In this document: positions 7,494-17,500 of the stretch, one piece after another | How the letters are laid out: every line of letters begins with the position of its first letter | Position numbering within the stretch: position 1 is the stretch's first letter | Origin: Streptomyces sp. DI166 | GTDB lineage: Bacteria; Actinomycetota; Actinomycetes; Streptomycetales; Streptomycetaceae | DNA length: 64,000 nucleotides | Direction: 5' to 3' | Assembly: GCF_900091315.1 (NCBI RefSeq) | Contig: NZ_FLSP01000012.1 | Location: forward strand, 1 to 64,000 | Program-made: the position numbers and the translations under genes | The notes under the pieces: generated by a model | The model's input: only the letters and a program-made list of their open reading frames with translations | The model's database searches: none | Told to the model about the DNA's origin: nothing

Positions 7494-8228
7494 GTGACAC
7501 ACGCCCCGCACCGCCCCGACCACACTCCCGACGAGCCGCTGCCGCTGACGAAGTCCCCTACACTGCTGGGGCGTTTGCGCCGCGCGTTCGGACGGGCTGC
7601 CCCTGGCGGAGCCAGTAGTACCCCGAGTCCGACTCAAGGCCGGACTTCGGGGATCTCCGCCCCGGGGGTGGCGGATACGGCCCAGCGCCAGGGGGCGCCG
7701 GACCAGGAAGCGGGAGCCGAGGGCGGCCCCGGCCTGGACACGCTTCACTCCGTCCAGCGAGCCGTCCTGCGCCCCGCAGACAGCACAGCCATCACCGACG
7801 GCGAGCCTGCCGTGCAGAGCGTGCAGCCCACGATCCGCCGCTTCACCGGCACCAAGCGCAGCGACCGAGTCGGCCCGCTGCGCTTCACCGGCGACCAGCG
7901 AGCCCGTCTCCAACAGGCCGCTGCCGAGCACGGCTACAAGGGCGACTCCGGCTTCGCCGCCGACATCGTCCTCGCCTTCCTCGCCGGCCGGTTCACCGCC
8001 AACCTGCCCCTGTCCGAGGACCGCCGCCGCACCCACCACTTCCGCGCCCAAGTCCTGCGCCAGCTCAACCGGATCGGCGTCAACGTCAACCAGATCGCCC
8101 GCGCCCTCAACAGCGACCACACCCCACCCGACATACGCCAGCGCCTCACCGAACTCCACCACCTGCTGGAGCTGATCGCCGAAGCCCTGCGCCAGCCCGC
8201 CGACCCGGAGACGGAGGCAGCCGCGTGA
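7494..8228 (+). CDS. mobC: MobC-type relaxosome accessory protein
   Basis: 244 aa from the GTG at 7494, chosen because GGAGAA lies 7 bp upstream and the alternative GTG at 7350 is inside a hairpin. The N-terminal half is low-complexity. The conserved part starts near TIRRFTGTKRSDRVGPLRF and ends with the MobC signature QLNRIGVNVNQIARALNS, followed by a helical segment (RLTELHHLLELIAEALRQ). MobC proteins are ribbon-helix-helix-like DNA-binding partners that help the relaxase open oriT. The stop overlaps the relaxase start by 4 bp, so the two are coupled. Confidence 0.85.
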   Translation: MTHAPHRPDHTPDEPLPLTKSPTLLGRLRRAFGRAAPGGASSTPSPTQGRTSGISAPGVADTAQRQGAPDQEAGAEGGPGLDTLHSVQRAVLRPADSTAITDGEPAVQSVQPTIRRFTGTKRSDRVGPLRFTGDQRARLQQAAAEHGYKGDSGFAADIVLAFLAGRFTANLPLSEDRRRTHHFRAQVLRQLNRIGVNVNQIARALNSDHTPPDIRQRLTELHHLLELIAEALRQPADPETEAAA

Positions 8229-9940
8229 TCGCCGCCATCAAACCGGCCGGGTCCAACACCCGCGGCCTCCTCGCCTACCTCTACGGCCCCGGCGACCACG
8301 ACGAGCACCTCGACCCGCACATCGTGGCCGGCTTCGCGATGCTCGGCATGCCCGACCCCGGCCGCGACGAGAACGCCACCCTCACCGAACTCGCCCGCCA
8401 CCTCGACGAGCCCGTGCGGCTGCGCAACGGCGAATTCGGAAAGCCGGTCACCGACCACGTCTGGCACTGCCCGGTCCGCGCCGCACCCGAGGACCGCTAC
8501 CTCTCCGACGCCGAGTGGGGCGAGATCGCCCAGCGCATCGTCCAGACCGCTGGCATCGCTCCGGCTGGTGACGACCTGGCCTGCCGTTGGATCGCCGTAC
8601 GCCACGCAGACGACCACATCCACATCCTCGCCACGACCGTCCGCGAAGACGGCCGCCGCCCCAAGCTCCACGACAGCGGCATCCGCGTCGGCGACGCCTG
8701 CCGCGAGATCGAGAAGGACTACGGGCTGCGCCAGCTAAGGAAGGGCGACCGCACCGGCGCCCGCCGCCCCACCCAGGCCGAGATGCACAAGGCCGAACGC
8801 CTCGGCTGGAACCAGCCCAGCCCCGCCTGGCTCCAGGACCGCATCCGCGCCGCCATCCCCCACGTAACCAACGCCGAGGAATTCATCGCCTACCTCGAAG
8901 GCAGCGGCATCGAGGTCCAGGTCCGGCGCGGCCCGTCAGGCGACCTCCTCGGCTACGCCGCCGGCCGACCCTGCGATCTCAACGAGGCCGGCGAGCAGAT
9001 CTACCACCCCGGAAGCAAGATCGCCCCCGACCTCTCCCTGCCCAAAATCAAGGCCCGCCTCGAATCCGGCCGGCCCGAAGAACACCCCACCGCCCGCCGC
9101 AACCACCCCAGCACCCCCTGGCACCAAGCCACCGACGCCCTCGACACCCTCCACACCGACCTCGCCGACGACACCCACGCCCAAGCCCACATCACCGCCC
9201 TCGGCGAACTACTCGAAGCCACCGCCCAGAAGGCACCCGCCCATCTGCACGCCGAACTCCACGCCGCCTCCAAGGCGTTCGCCCGAGCCCAGCGCTCCCA
9301 GATCCGGGCCGAAGACCGAGCCGCCCACGCCCTGCGCAGCGCGGCACGCGACATCGTCCACACCGCCACCGGCCCCGACGGCAGCGCCCTGGCCGCTCTG
9401 GTCGCAGCCCTCGTCTGGGCCGCCATCGTCGCCGGGCGCTGGCATCAAGCGAAGAACCACGCCCACCAGGCCGACGCCGCCCGCCAAGCCGTCCACCACC
9501 TCCAGACAGCCGCCGACCTGGCCCTCGCCCCGACACTCGCCGAATTCACAGCCCGGCCACCCAGGGATCAAGCCCGCCGCGTTCTCGCCAGCGACGTACG
9601 AGCAGCCGTCCCCGACCACGCCGAGCGAATCCTCACCGACCCGGCCTGGCCCGCGCTCGCCACCGTCCTCGCCGACGCCGAAGCCCGCGGCCACCATCCC
9701 CACCAGCTCCTCAAGGAAGCCGCTGCCCAGCGCGAGCTGACCACCGCCCGCCAACCCGCCCGCGTGCTCATCACCCGCATCCAGCACACCGGCCGAAACC
9801 CAGCACCCAACCGCCGCGCCGAAGCTGCCCGCCTGCAGTCGACCATGGCAGGCTCGATCCCCACTCAGCAGACCGGAAACAGTCGGCCCCCTTCGGCGGC
9901 TCCATCGCCTACCGAACAGCAGCACCGACAGCGCCGATAG
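8225..9940 (+). CDS. Relaxase/mobilization nuclease (MobA/VirD2-like)
   Basis: A 571-aa relaxase that would nick one strand at oriT and lead it into a recipient. The N-terminal catalytic domain has Tyr candidates Y18/Y20 (AYLYGPG) and the metal-binding three-histidine motif HADDHIHI with H127, H131 and H133. The region up to about 260 fits the family. The C-terminal ~300 residues are Ala/Arg-rich helices with one hydrophobic segment near 385-400 (ALAALVAALVWAAIVAG). The GTG at 8225 overlaps the mobC stop. This is the best evidence that the element is mobilizable. No coupling protein gene is found near it. Confidence 0.9.
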   Translation: MIAAIKPAGSNTRGLLAYLYGPGDHDEHLDPHIVAGFAMLGMPDPGRDENATLTELARHLDEPVRLRNGEFGKPVTDHVWHCPVRAAPEDRYLSDAEWGEIAQRIVQTAGIAPAGDDLACRWIAVRHADDHIHILATTVREDGRRPKLHDSGIRVGDACREIEKDYGLRQLRKGDRTGARRPTQAEMHKAERLGWNQPSPAWLQDRIRAAIPHVTNAEEFIAYLEGSGIEVQVRRGPSGDLLGYAAGRPCDLNEAGEQIYHPGSKIAPDLSLPKIKARLESGRPEEHPTARRNHPSTPWHQATDALDTLHTDLADDTHAQAHITALGELLEATAQKAPAHLHAELHAASKAFARAQRSQIRAEDRAAHALRSAARDIVHTATGPDGSALAALVAALVWAAIVAGRWHQAKNHAHQADAARQAVHHLQTAADLALAPTLAEFTARPPRDQARRVLASDVRAAVPDHAERILTDPAWPALATVLADAEARGHHPHQLLKEAAAQRELTTARQPARVLITRIQHTGRNPAPNRRAEAARLQSTMAGSIPTQQTGNSRPPSAAPSPTEQQHRQRR

Positions 9941-9946
9941 ACACCG

Positions 9947-11080
9947 TCAGAACCGCAGGGGTTGCGTTCCTCCGGGATCGGAGGAACGCACGACGCTTTC
10001 CCGGATCACGCTATCGCTGGCGCGCAGGGCCGCCGTCAGTTCTCCTCGCAGCTCGTCCGGGAGGATCCCAACACCGAGGGCGCAGGCGCGCACCAGCGCG
10101 CGACAGCCCTGCACTTGCCGGTCCGTGGCGATCTCGGTGAACAGAGGATGAGCCAAGTTCTCGCGAGCCGCGTAGCCGTCTTCGGCGTCCGTCGTCCTGC
10201 GGTGGAGGTCCTCGACCATGCGGTGCGCGGCGAGCGCCTCGGCGGAACCGATCGCGTCAAGGACCGTTAGTCCGAGCCGGGTGTCGAAGACGGTCATCCC
10301 AGGTTCGGTCTTCCGTCCGAGGTAGGCCGTCACCACGTCCGCCAGATGGCCGTCGATGGGCTGCCCGACGTCGCGGCGGCATAGAACGGTCAGGCATGCC
10401 GTGACGGCTTGCTCCCACGGATCGCCGGGCATCGTGTCGGCAAGGAGGTCAGCGGCCCACGCGGTGTCACCCGCAACGAGGGCGGCAAGTACGGCAACCT
10501 GCCGACCGTCGAGCATCCGCTTTCCGATGCCATGGTGGGCTTCGATGTGCGCCAGGGCCTCGGCCCATCGTCCCTCGGTGGTGAGGGTGCGTGTGCCGTC
10601 TGCGAGGAGGACGCGCCACAGCCATGCGCGAACCTCCTGACGGTCTTCACCGGTCGCAGTGAGGTCCGCAGGTACGTTGACGCCCTCGAACCGGGCGGCT
10701 GTGCCCGCCTCGACGGCCTTGTACAGGTTGAGGAGTCGCTGACGGCCCTCATCGGCGTGGCCGGCGCGGATCTGGAGGCGAGCGAGATTGACGACCGGTT
10801 CCAGTCCTCGAATCGCGCTCATGCCGGGGAGGGGGCAGGCGTGGAGGTAGGCGGCGGCGTGCTGGTGGCACATCTCGCGGGCGAGATCGGGGAGGTCGAG
10901 GTCGGAGGCGATGAGCGCGGCCTGGTTGTAGACGGCCGATGCGAGCCCCTGATCGGTCGCTTCCACCGCAGTGCTGGCCAGATCGACGAGTGCCCTTACG
11001 CGTGCAGGCAGGGGCAGGCAGGCGGGGCGGAATCGGGCGACGAGCGGGAAACGCTGGGCTATGGGGCCGTGCGGGTCCAT
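9947..11080 (-). CDS. Helical-repeat (TPR-like) protein at the end of the FxLD cluster
   Basis: A 377-aa, almost entirely helical, Ala/Leu-rich protein with TPR-like spacing (LARLQIRAGHADEGRQRLLNLY; WAEALAHIEAHHGIGKRML). No signal peptide, membrane segment or catalytic motif is seen. It is the last gene of the leftward lanthipeptide operon, 88 bp after the methyltransferase gene. Similar unnamed helical proteins accompany actinobacterial lanthipeptide clusters. A scaffold or regulatory role is a guess. It is not a recognised modifying enzyme. Confidence 0.6.
   Translation of the reverse strand: MDPHGPIAQRFPLVARFRPACLPLPARVRALVDLASTAVEATDQGLASAVYNQAALIASDLDLPDLAREMCHQHAAAYLHACPLPGMSAIRGLEPVVNLARLQIRAGHADEGRQRLLNLYKAVEAGTAARFEGVNVPADLTATGEDRQEVRAWLWRVLLADGTRTLTTEGRWAEALAHIEAHHGIGKRMLDGRQVAVLAALVAGDTAWAADLLADTMPGDPWEQAVTACLTVLCRRDVGQPIDGHLADVVTAYLGRKTEPGMTVFDTRLGLTVLDAIGSAEALAAHRMVEDLHRRTTDAEDGYAARENLAHPLFTEIATDRQVQGCRALVRACALGVGILPDELRGELTAALRASDSVIRESVVRSSDPGGTQPLRF
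9963..9990. terminator. Hairpin between convergent relaxase and TPR genes
   Basis: TGCGTTCCTCC (9963-9973), loop GGGATC, then GGAGGAACGCA (9980-9990): an 11-bp perfect stem. It sits 22 bp after the relaxase stop and within the last codons of the convergent gene, so it can serve as a terminator for rightward transcription. No T tract, as is common in Streptomyces. Confidence 0.6.
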
Positions 11081-11168
11081 GGATTCCCCGGGTCGAGAGT
11101 GAGGACTGCTGAGGCGACGGTGCCCGCCGGTCGTGTGCCGACGGGCACCGTCCGCTACACGAGCGGTG

Positions 11169-13250
11169 TTATCGCCAGTCGACGACGATGCGGTTCAGCG
11201 GCGTGTCGAGGGCGAAGAGACCCGGGCGCCGCTCGATCTCGGGGGCGTCGAGGGGCTGGATCTCGAACGTGGCCTCACGGCCTCGGTACTCCCTGTCCCA
11301 GGTGCGGATAGTGTCGGCGACCTTCGCGGCCAGCTCGTCGCTGCCGGGACCGTGGCCGATGACGCCGAACTCCCAGAGCTTGTTGCCCTCGGGGGTCGTC
11401 TCCTTGGACACGCGCCGGGCGAGGTAGGTGACGGCACCCTTGTCGACGAACGCAGTTGACGAGGGGTAGGGATCCTCCGTGAGCAGGGTGCCCTTGGCGT
11501 TCTGGGGGAACAGCATCCGGATCAGGCCGGAAGGGAGGGAGCAGGTGAGGAACAGTTCCATCCACTCCGGCGACTCCATGGCGCGGACCGTCATGCCGGT
11601 CCACTCCTCGGTGCGCGGCTGGTCGAGTACGCCTGCGAGGGCGTCGGCGTCGATGTTGAGTCCGGCGGGGGCCTGGAGTCGTACGGCGCCGTCCGTGCTG
11701 AGCGGGATCACTCGGCGGTCGTCGTCGGCGATGCCCCGCCGAAGCGGCATGAAGGTGTTCATCTCGCTGCCGAGGGACGCCCACCGGCCGTCGCGTTGCT
11801 CGTAGGCGATGGAGCGGGAGACGGTGCCCTTGAGGCGCTGGGGGACGAGGAGCCGGCCGCCGGGGGCGAGTTGTTGCAGCCAGGCGTGCGGTACGCCGTG
11901 CGCGCCGACGGTGGCGATGATCCGGTCGTACGGCGCTGCCTCGGCGTAGCCGAGTGCTCCGTCGCGGGTCACGGCCTCGACGTTGGTGATTCCGGCGGCG
12001 GCGAGGTGCGTGCGGGCACCCTCCACGAGGTCGTCGTCGACGTCGAGGGTGGTCACGTGTCCGTTCTCGCCGACCAGGTGGGCGAGCAGACCGGCGTTGT
12101 AGCCGGTGCCGGCGCCGAGTTCGAGGATGCGCTCGCCGGGCTGGACGTCGAGCTGGTCCAGCATGAGGGCGACGACGCCCGGTTGGGAGGCGCAGGAGAT
12201 GGACGTGCCGTCGGTGTCGTACTTGATGTGCACCGGTGCGTTGGCGTAGGCGTCTTCGAGTGACGCGTCGGGCACGAACACGTGGCGGGGCACGGTCCGC
12301 AACGCGGTTTCGACGGCGGGCGTGCGGGCGTGTCCGTCCGCGCGGAGCTGGTCGACCAGGGCGTTGCGGAGGCGCTCGGCGTCCGCCGTGGGGGTGGTGA
12401 TCGTGTCGGTGTTCACCGCGCTGACGCTATCGATGTCGGCCGTTGCCTCGGTGGGCGACCCGGTGTGGTCACTCGTTCCCATGACTACCTCTCGTGCGAT
12501 GTGGGACAGGGCGCTCTGGTCGTCCCGGAGGAGACCGGCGCGGTTGGCGTGGAAGATCACGTGGTGGGCGATGACGGCTCGCAGGCCGCGGGTGAGAGCG
12601 CCGCGGCCTGCGAGGTCAGCGAGCGTGGCGCCGGCCCGTTCGAAGGCGGTCACCCATTCCTCGTGAGGGTGGAGTGGGCCACCCGGGCGGCAGAGGCTGT
12701 GGGCATCGGCGGTCATGAGCTTCCGAATGGGCGGAGCCAGTTCGGCTGCTCGTTCGGGTGGTGGTGGATTGTCGGCCGGGCGAAGGGCCGCGACCTTCGC
12801 CCATACGTCGCCCTGTTCGAACCAGTCGAGTCCAGCGCCGCGCATCATGACGCTCGCCAGCAGGACGGCGGTCTCCCGGCGTCCCAAGTGCTTCGAGCTC
12901 GGCTGGTAGGTGAGCAGGTGGCGGGAGTCGCTGTGGAAGAGTTCGTGGGCTGCGTCCATGGCCTCCGGGCCGCCGAATGCGTCAGTCTCGGGCTCGTAGA
13001 CGCAGGGCAGGCACGACACGGCCACGCCGTCGCCGATGAGATCGCTCAGGAGCGACTCGATGGCTGGTGAGGGCTTGTCGGCGAGGTAACGCAGCGGCCA
13101 GGGCTGCTTGTTCATGAACCACCAGTCGGTGAGCTGCCCGTCGGCCGCTGCCTCGATCAGGGTGGGGCCGATGCGTTCGGCGATGGTGCGCTGGGCGCTC
13201 TCGCGGTCGACGAAGGTGATGTTGTGCTGCTGCCAGCGGTCGGGAGGCAT
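11169..13250 (-). CDS. FxLD-system methyltransferase fused to a thiopeptide-type domain
   Basis: A 693-aa three-part protein. Residues ~1-270 match the thiopeptide-type bacteriocin biosynthesis domain, the small glutamate-elimination domain of split LanB enzymes (WWFMNKQPWPLRYL, YEPETDAFGG, LFHSDSRHLL). Residues ~290-500 are a protein-L-isoaspartate O-methyltransferase-like domain with SAM motif LELGAGTGYNAGLLA. Residues ~500-693 match the C-terminal part typical of this RiPP subfamily. PIMT-like enzymes of lanthipeptide pathways (for example OlvSA) methylate a core Asp and drive aspartimide/isoAsp formation. The precursor at 17718 has two adjacent Asp in its core, so that chemistry is plausible. 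RBS AAGGAC precedes the ATG. It follows lanC by 21 bp in the same operon. Confidence 0.9.
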   Translation of the reverse strand: MPPDRWQQHNITFVDRESAQRTIAERIGPTLIEAAADGQLTDWWFMNKQPWPLRYLADKPSPAIESLLSDLIGDGVAVSCLPCVYEPETDAFGGPEAMDAAHELFHSDSRHLLTYQPSSKHLGRRETAVLLASVMMRGAGLDWFEQGDVWAKVAALRPADNPPPPERAAELAPPIRKLMTADAHSLCRPGGPLHPHEEWVTAFERAGATLADLAGRGALTRGLRAVIAHHVIFHANRAGLLRDDQSALSHIAREVVMGTSDHTGSPTEATADIDSVSAVNTDTITTPTADAERLRNALVDQLRADGHARTPAVETALRTVPRHVFVPDASLEDAYANAPVHIKYDTDGTSISCASQPGVVALMLDQLDVQPGERILELGAGTGYNAGLLAHLVGENGHVTTLDVDDDLVEGARTHLAAAGITNVEAVTRDGALGYAEAAPYDRIIATVGAHGVPHAWLQQLAPGGRLLVPQRLKGTVSRSIAYEQRDGRWASLGSEMNTFMPLRRGIADDDRRVIPLSTDGAVRLQAPAGLNIDADALAGVLDQPRTEEWTGMTVRAMESPEWMELFLTCSLPSGLIRMLFPQNAKGTLLTEDPYPSSTAFVDKGAVTYLARRVSKETTPEGNKLWEFGVIGHGPGSDELAAKVADTIRTWDREYRGREATFEIQPLDAPEIERRPGLFALDTPLNRIVVDWR

Positions 13251-13271
13251 TGAGGTCCTTCGGTCGGTGGA

Positions 13272-14546
13272 TCAGGCGATGAGGAGGCATGCGTCCCAGG
13301 GGGACCGGGGTGGTGCGGCGGTGCTGGGCGCGAGGAGGGCCAGGGCTATGCCGGCGGCGCCGTCGAGTAGGCCGGGGCCGCTTTCCTCCTCGTGGATGAG
13401 CGCCGTGGCCATGAGTTCGGCGTCGGTGCCCGGTGGGATGACCGCAGTCAGGAGGGCCGGGATCGCGGCTCGGAGTTTCTCTGCGGTCGAGGGGTGGGCG
13501 TCGTCGGCCGTACGCGCGGCAGAGTGGGCGAGGCCGGCGAAGCCGTGGCAGAGGCCGTTGTCCGTCGTGGCCTTGAGCTGCTCGGGATCGGTGAGGGCTG
13601 CCATGAGCGCGTTCTCCGCGTCGATCTGGCGGCTGGTATCGCCGAGGACGAGCGCGGCAAGTTGCTGGGCGCGGGCGAGGCCGGCGGTGCCGTAGCACCA
13701 GGAGGGCCGCCGGGGCGCGGACGGGGTGAGATGCCCCCTGCGCAGCTCGTCCTGAGTGACCCAGTATGGCCAGACCGGTCCGCCGTCGGCCTTCTTCTTC
13801 CAACGGTCCAGCCAGGTCAGGATGGTGCGCAGCGCGGCGTGGTGTCCATCGGTGATGGAGCCGTTCCGAGCTGCGAGGGCCAAGAGCGCGAGCACGCCGC
13901 CTACGCCGTGCGCCATACCCGTGTTGGCGTGTCCGCCAGGGAATCGGGCGTCCGGGCTGCCGGAGGGCCCGGTCTCCGTCCACCAGCCCGGCAGGGTCTC
14001 GCCGTGGTGGGTGATCGGTTCGGTGAGGCGCACGCAATAGTCGAGAACGGCGCGCATCGTGGAGCTGCCGGGGTTTCGGCGCAGTAGGTAGGCGCCGTAT
14101 CCGGTGAGGCCCCGGATGGCGTCGAACTCGGCGAGCTGCGGCAGGCGTCCGGCGTCGATGCGGCGGTGTGCGGCGTCGAGACGGCGTCCGACGTCGACTG
14201 CGATCTGTCCGTCCATCGCGTCGAGGGCGCGCTGGTAGGAGCCGGGAAGGTGGTCGGCGGCACAGGTCAGGGCATGGGCGAAGGCGGGCACTCCATAGAA
14301 CGGGTGGCTGTCCGGGCCGCTGGTGAGCGGCTGTCGGGAGGCGGCGGTGAGCCAGTCGTGGGCGCGGTGCCACGGGCCGAGGCCGTTCGCGGCCAGCTCG
14401 ATGTGCAGGAGCGCGATTCCGGGCGGCCCGTAGGCGAGGTGCTGCCGGTCCGAGGACAGCATCCAGGAGCCGAGGGGCACGGTGTGGGGGTCGGCGAGCT
14501 GAGCAGCGATGGCGTCGACCAGGCCGAGTGCGGGGTGGGCGGTCAC
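13272..14546 (-). CDS. lanC: LanC lanthionine cyclase
   Basis: 424 aa from the GTG at 14546, which overlaps the LanB stop as GTGA; longer open sequence upstream lies inside lanB. It is an alpha,alpha-toroid cyclase that adds Cys thiols to dehydroamino acids to form (methyl)lanthionine rings. The zinc ligands are visible: one Cys in WCYGTAGLA and the Cys-His pair in GLCHGFAGLAHSA, both in the C-terminal half. Length fits LanC. Together with LanB and the FxLD precursor it makes a class I lanthipeptide system. Confidence 0.93.
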   Translation of the reverse strand: MTAHPALGLVDAIAAQLADPHTVPLGSWMLSSDRQHLAYGPPGIALLHIELAANGLGPWHRAHDWLTAASRQPLTSGPDSHPFYGVPAFAHALTCAADHLPGSYQRALDAMDGQIAVDVGRRLDAAHRRIDAGRLPQLAEFDAIRGLTGYGAYLLRRNPGSSTMRAVLDYCVRLTEPITHHGETLPGWWTETGPSGSPDARFPGGHANTGMAHGVGGVLALLALAARNGSITDGHHAALRTILTWLDRWKKKADGGPVWPYWVTQDELRRGHLTPSAPRRPSWCYGTAGLARAQQLAALVLGDTSRQIDAENALMAALTDPEQLKATTDNGLCHGFAGLAHSAARTADDAHPSTAEKLRAAIPALLTAVIPPGTDAELMATALIHEEESGPGLLDGAAGIALALLAPSTAAPPRSPWDACLLIA

Positions 14547-17500
14547 GAAGCCCTCCCCCTGGTGCGGGCGGTCCAGGCCAGGGCAGCGGCACGTGCCAGG
14601 TAGAGGCACACCTCTTCCTCCGGGAAGTTCACGGCGACGTGGCGCACGAAGTGAACGTGCAGCAGGGAGGTCAGGACATCGTCGACGGCGATGCCCTGGG
14701 TGTCCGGGCCGGGCAGGTGCGGTCGGTACGCGGCGAGTGCCGCTTCCCGGTCGGCCCATCCGGACACGATGGCGTCTCCGCCCGGGACGCTACGCAGGGC
14801 TGACCAGTCGTCGCTCGGGTCGGCGAGCCGGACGGCCTCGGTGAACTGCGGGCGTGGAACGGGCGCGGGGGCTGTCGGCGGGATGTGGTCGATCAGCCAC
14901 TTCATTCCGGCCTCGATGGTGCCGAGGAACGCGGAGGTGATGGCGACCGTGTGGGCCGCTACCAGCGTGCGCGGACCGGGACGCTGTGGCTGCCTGAGCT
15001 GGGCCAGGATGGCGCGCGAGTCCGCCCGGAACACATTCTCGGCTGCCTCCCATGCGGAGCCGGAGCCCCAGCGGCCCATCTCCCGGTAGGAGGTGGGATA
15101 GCGCAGGTCGGCCAGCAGGCCGATGCTTCGTAGCTCGTCGGCCCAGGCGCTCACCGTTCGGGCCGTGTCGGCGAAGGCTTCCGGGTCGGGGAGGGCGATG
15201 CGTACGCGAAGGTGCTGGTCCGGGTCGCGGAAGCGGATGAACCACCACGGCGGGTTGCCGAGTTGTTCGAGGAGGCCGGGCAAGTGCCGGGAGAGCAAGA
15301 CGTCTTGGCGTCGAGAATCGCCGTACAGAGCGGCCAGGAGAACAGAGGAAGCGCCGGGCGTCTGCGTCTGGGCCGCAGACAGGGCAAGGGCCCGGCTGGG
15401 GGCGGGCAGTGGTGGCCACGTCGGCGGTCGGGTCGCCTTGAGCGGAACTACGACCTCGTGGGCTCGCCCGCCGCACCAGCCGTACGCCTCTGGTTCCGGG
15501 GCCTCGACGAGCACGGCCAGGCACGAACGGTCGAGGTGTCTGCGCAGGAGCGCACGGTGACCGGCCTCGCCGAGGTCGAGGAAGAGGCGTCGGTCGTCCT
15601 CGACGAGATGGACACGGCGCGGCAGCCTCCGCCGGGCACGCCAGTCGCTGAGCGCAGCGTCCCACTCGGCCCGAGGGCGGGCATGGCCGGGCAGTTCGGA
15701 CGCTTCCAGCCGCCAGCGTGCCGGGGCGAGCACAGTGCGGCCGTACCGCAGACGTGGAAGGAACGGCATCGCCGTTGCGGCGCCCCAGTCGAAGACGGTG
15801 ACCTGCGCGCACTGGGCGCGGGACAGTTCGGTGAGGAACCGCACCAGTGGTGGGGTGTGGGTGTAGAGGTTCAGCGCGTGCATCCCAACGGCCTCCACGC
15901 GGTGGCCTCGCTCGGGGACTGCGAGGTACATGCGGCGGCCGTCGCATCCCACGGCCAAGTCCTCTGGGGTGAGGACGGTGTCCTGCGGGGCGCGGTGCTC
16001 CTGAAGGCTGATCGCAGTGGGCAGGACCTGTGGGGAGCGGGTGACGTGGGCGCTCTCGGAGAGCAGGGGTGGGAAAGAGAGCTGCGCGGGCATGGTGTTG
16101 CCGTCTGCGGCCGGGAGGTCGGCAAGCTCGGCGGCCAGGGCCTCCCGGTCGGCGGGGGCCAGCACGCTGAGGAACCGGCCCGTGGAGACGCCGACACCAC
16201 GGGACACGCTCACCATCTCCAGCCGGAACCGCCCGCGCTGCAACTCCTCCAGGCCGGCCGCGTGCACCCGCACCCCGATCTCCAAGTGCGGCGGCAGCCG
16301 AGCCTCGTCGGGACCCACGTCCAGGGCCTCAATCTGTTCGTCCGTGAGGATCACTTCGTCACGGCCGTCGAGGGCGGCGGCCTGAGCCAGTCGTACGAGG
16401 GCGTCATCCCGAGCGGAGACGCGGGGCCGCCTGCGTGCGCCGGCCGGAGCGCCTGGGTAGCCGTCGGGATAGCCGGTGCCGCTGTCCGCCACGGCCTCCA
16501 TGAGCGGCACCATCGTGCCGATGCCGTACCGCTCGTAGAAGCGCTGGTGGTACTCCTTCCAGGCGGCGGTCCCGTACGGGCAGATGCTCAAGCGGGTCAG
16601 GACGAGAGCGGCGCGCTCGATCTCTCGGGCGACCGCTTCCGGCAGAACGAGCCGCGCATCCAGGCGGAGGTCGAGCGCGACGGGGTGGCGACGCAGGCCC
16701 GGGACGAGGTCTCGCATCCGCGCCGCGACGCTGTCCCGGCCGCCGTGCGTGGCGCACTCCTCCAGGCCCGCCCGGATGGCGTGGAGTTCGCGTACGGTCT
16801 TGGCGACCGGGGCGAGGCTGCCGGCGTCGACGGCGTCGAGTTGGCCCACCAGATACCCGAGGGCATCGGTCTCGGTGCTCGGAGCGTGCAGGCCCGTGAT
16901 TAGCACCCGTCGCCGGATCAGCTCCGCCAGCAGTTGACGCGCCTTCTCGGGACCGGCCTCGGGGAACTCCGCCTGGAGCTTGTCCACGAGGGTGCCGAAC
17001 CGAATCGGCGCCCAGGTCGCGGCCAGGACCGCGCGCACCGGTCCAGTCAGGGCCAAAGACGCTTCGACCGCGCGAGTCCGGTCGTCCTTAACGTCGGGCT
17101 GGAACGGCACGATGAGCCGGTCTCCCCGGTACGTCACGGTGTTGTTGATGACGATGGGCAGCCGTTCGAGGAGGTCCGGGCATGACTCCAGCCGTTCGAC
17201 CAGGGCCGCCAGCCAGTCTGCTCCTGCGCGGCCGACGGCCACGTGCTCCTCGCCCCAGTCGGCCCGCGCCTGGGGGCCGAACGCCGCGGTGGCCACGCCA
17301 GCGAACAGGCCGAAGGGTGTCGCCCGGTGCTGGGCTCGCAGCAGGTAGCGGGCCACGGACAGCGCCGCGCGCTGCACATCCCGGAGGGCTGGGTACTCGG
17401 CCGTGCACAGGGCCCCTACCTGCGCGGCCAGGATCGGGCTGGAGTACCGGAGGGCCTCGGCGACATCCCTGTCCGCCCAGGCAGCGCGTAGCCATGCCGC

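Noticed and set aside
15212..16903. 563-codon plus-strand frame inside lanB
   Set aside because: Antisense to the LanB dehydratase with no recognisable domain.
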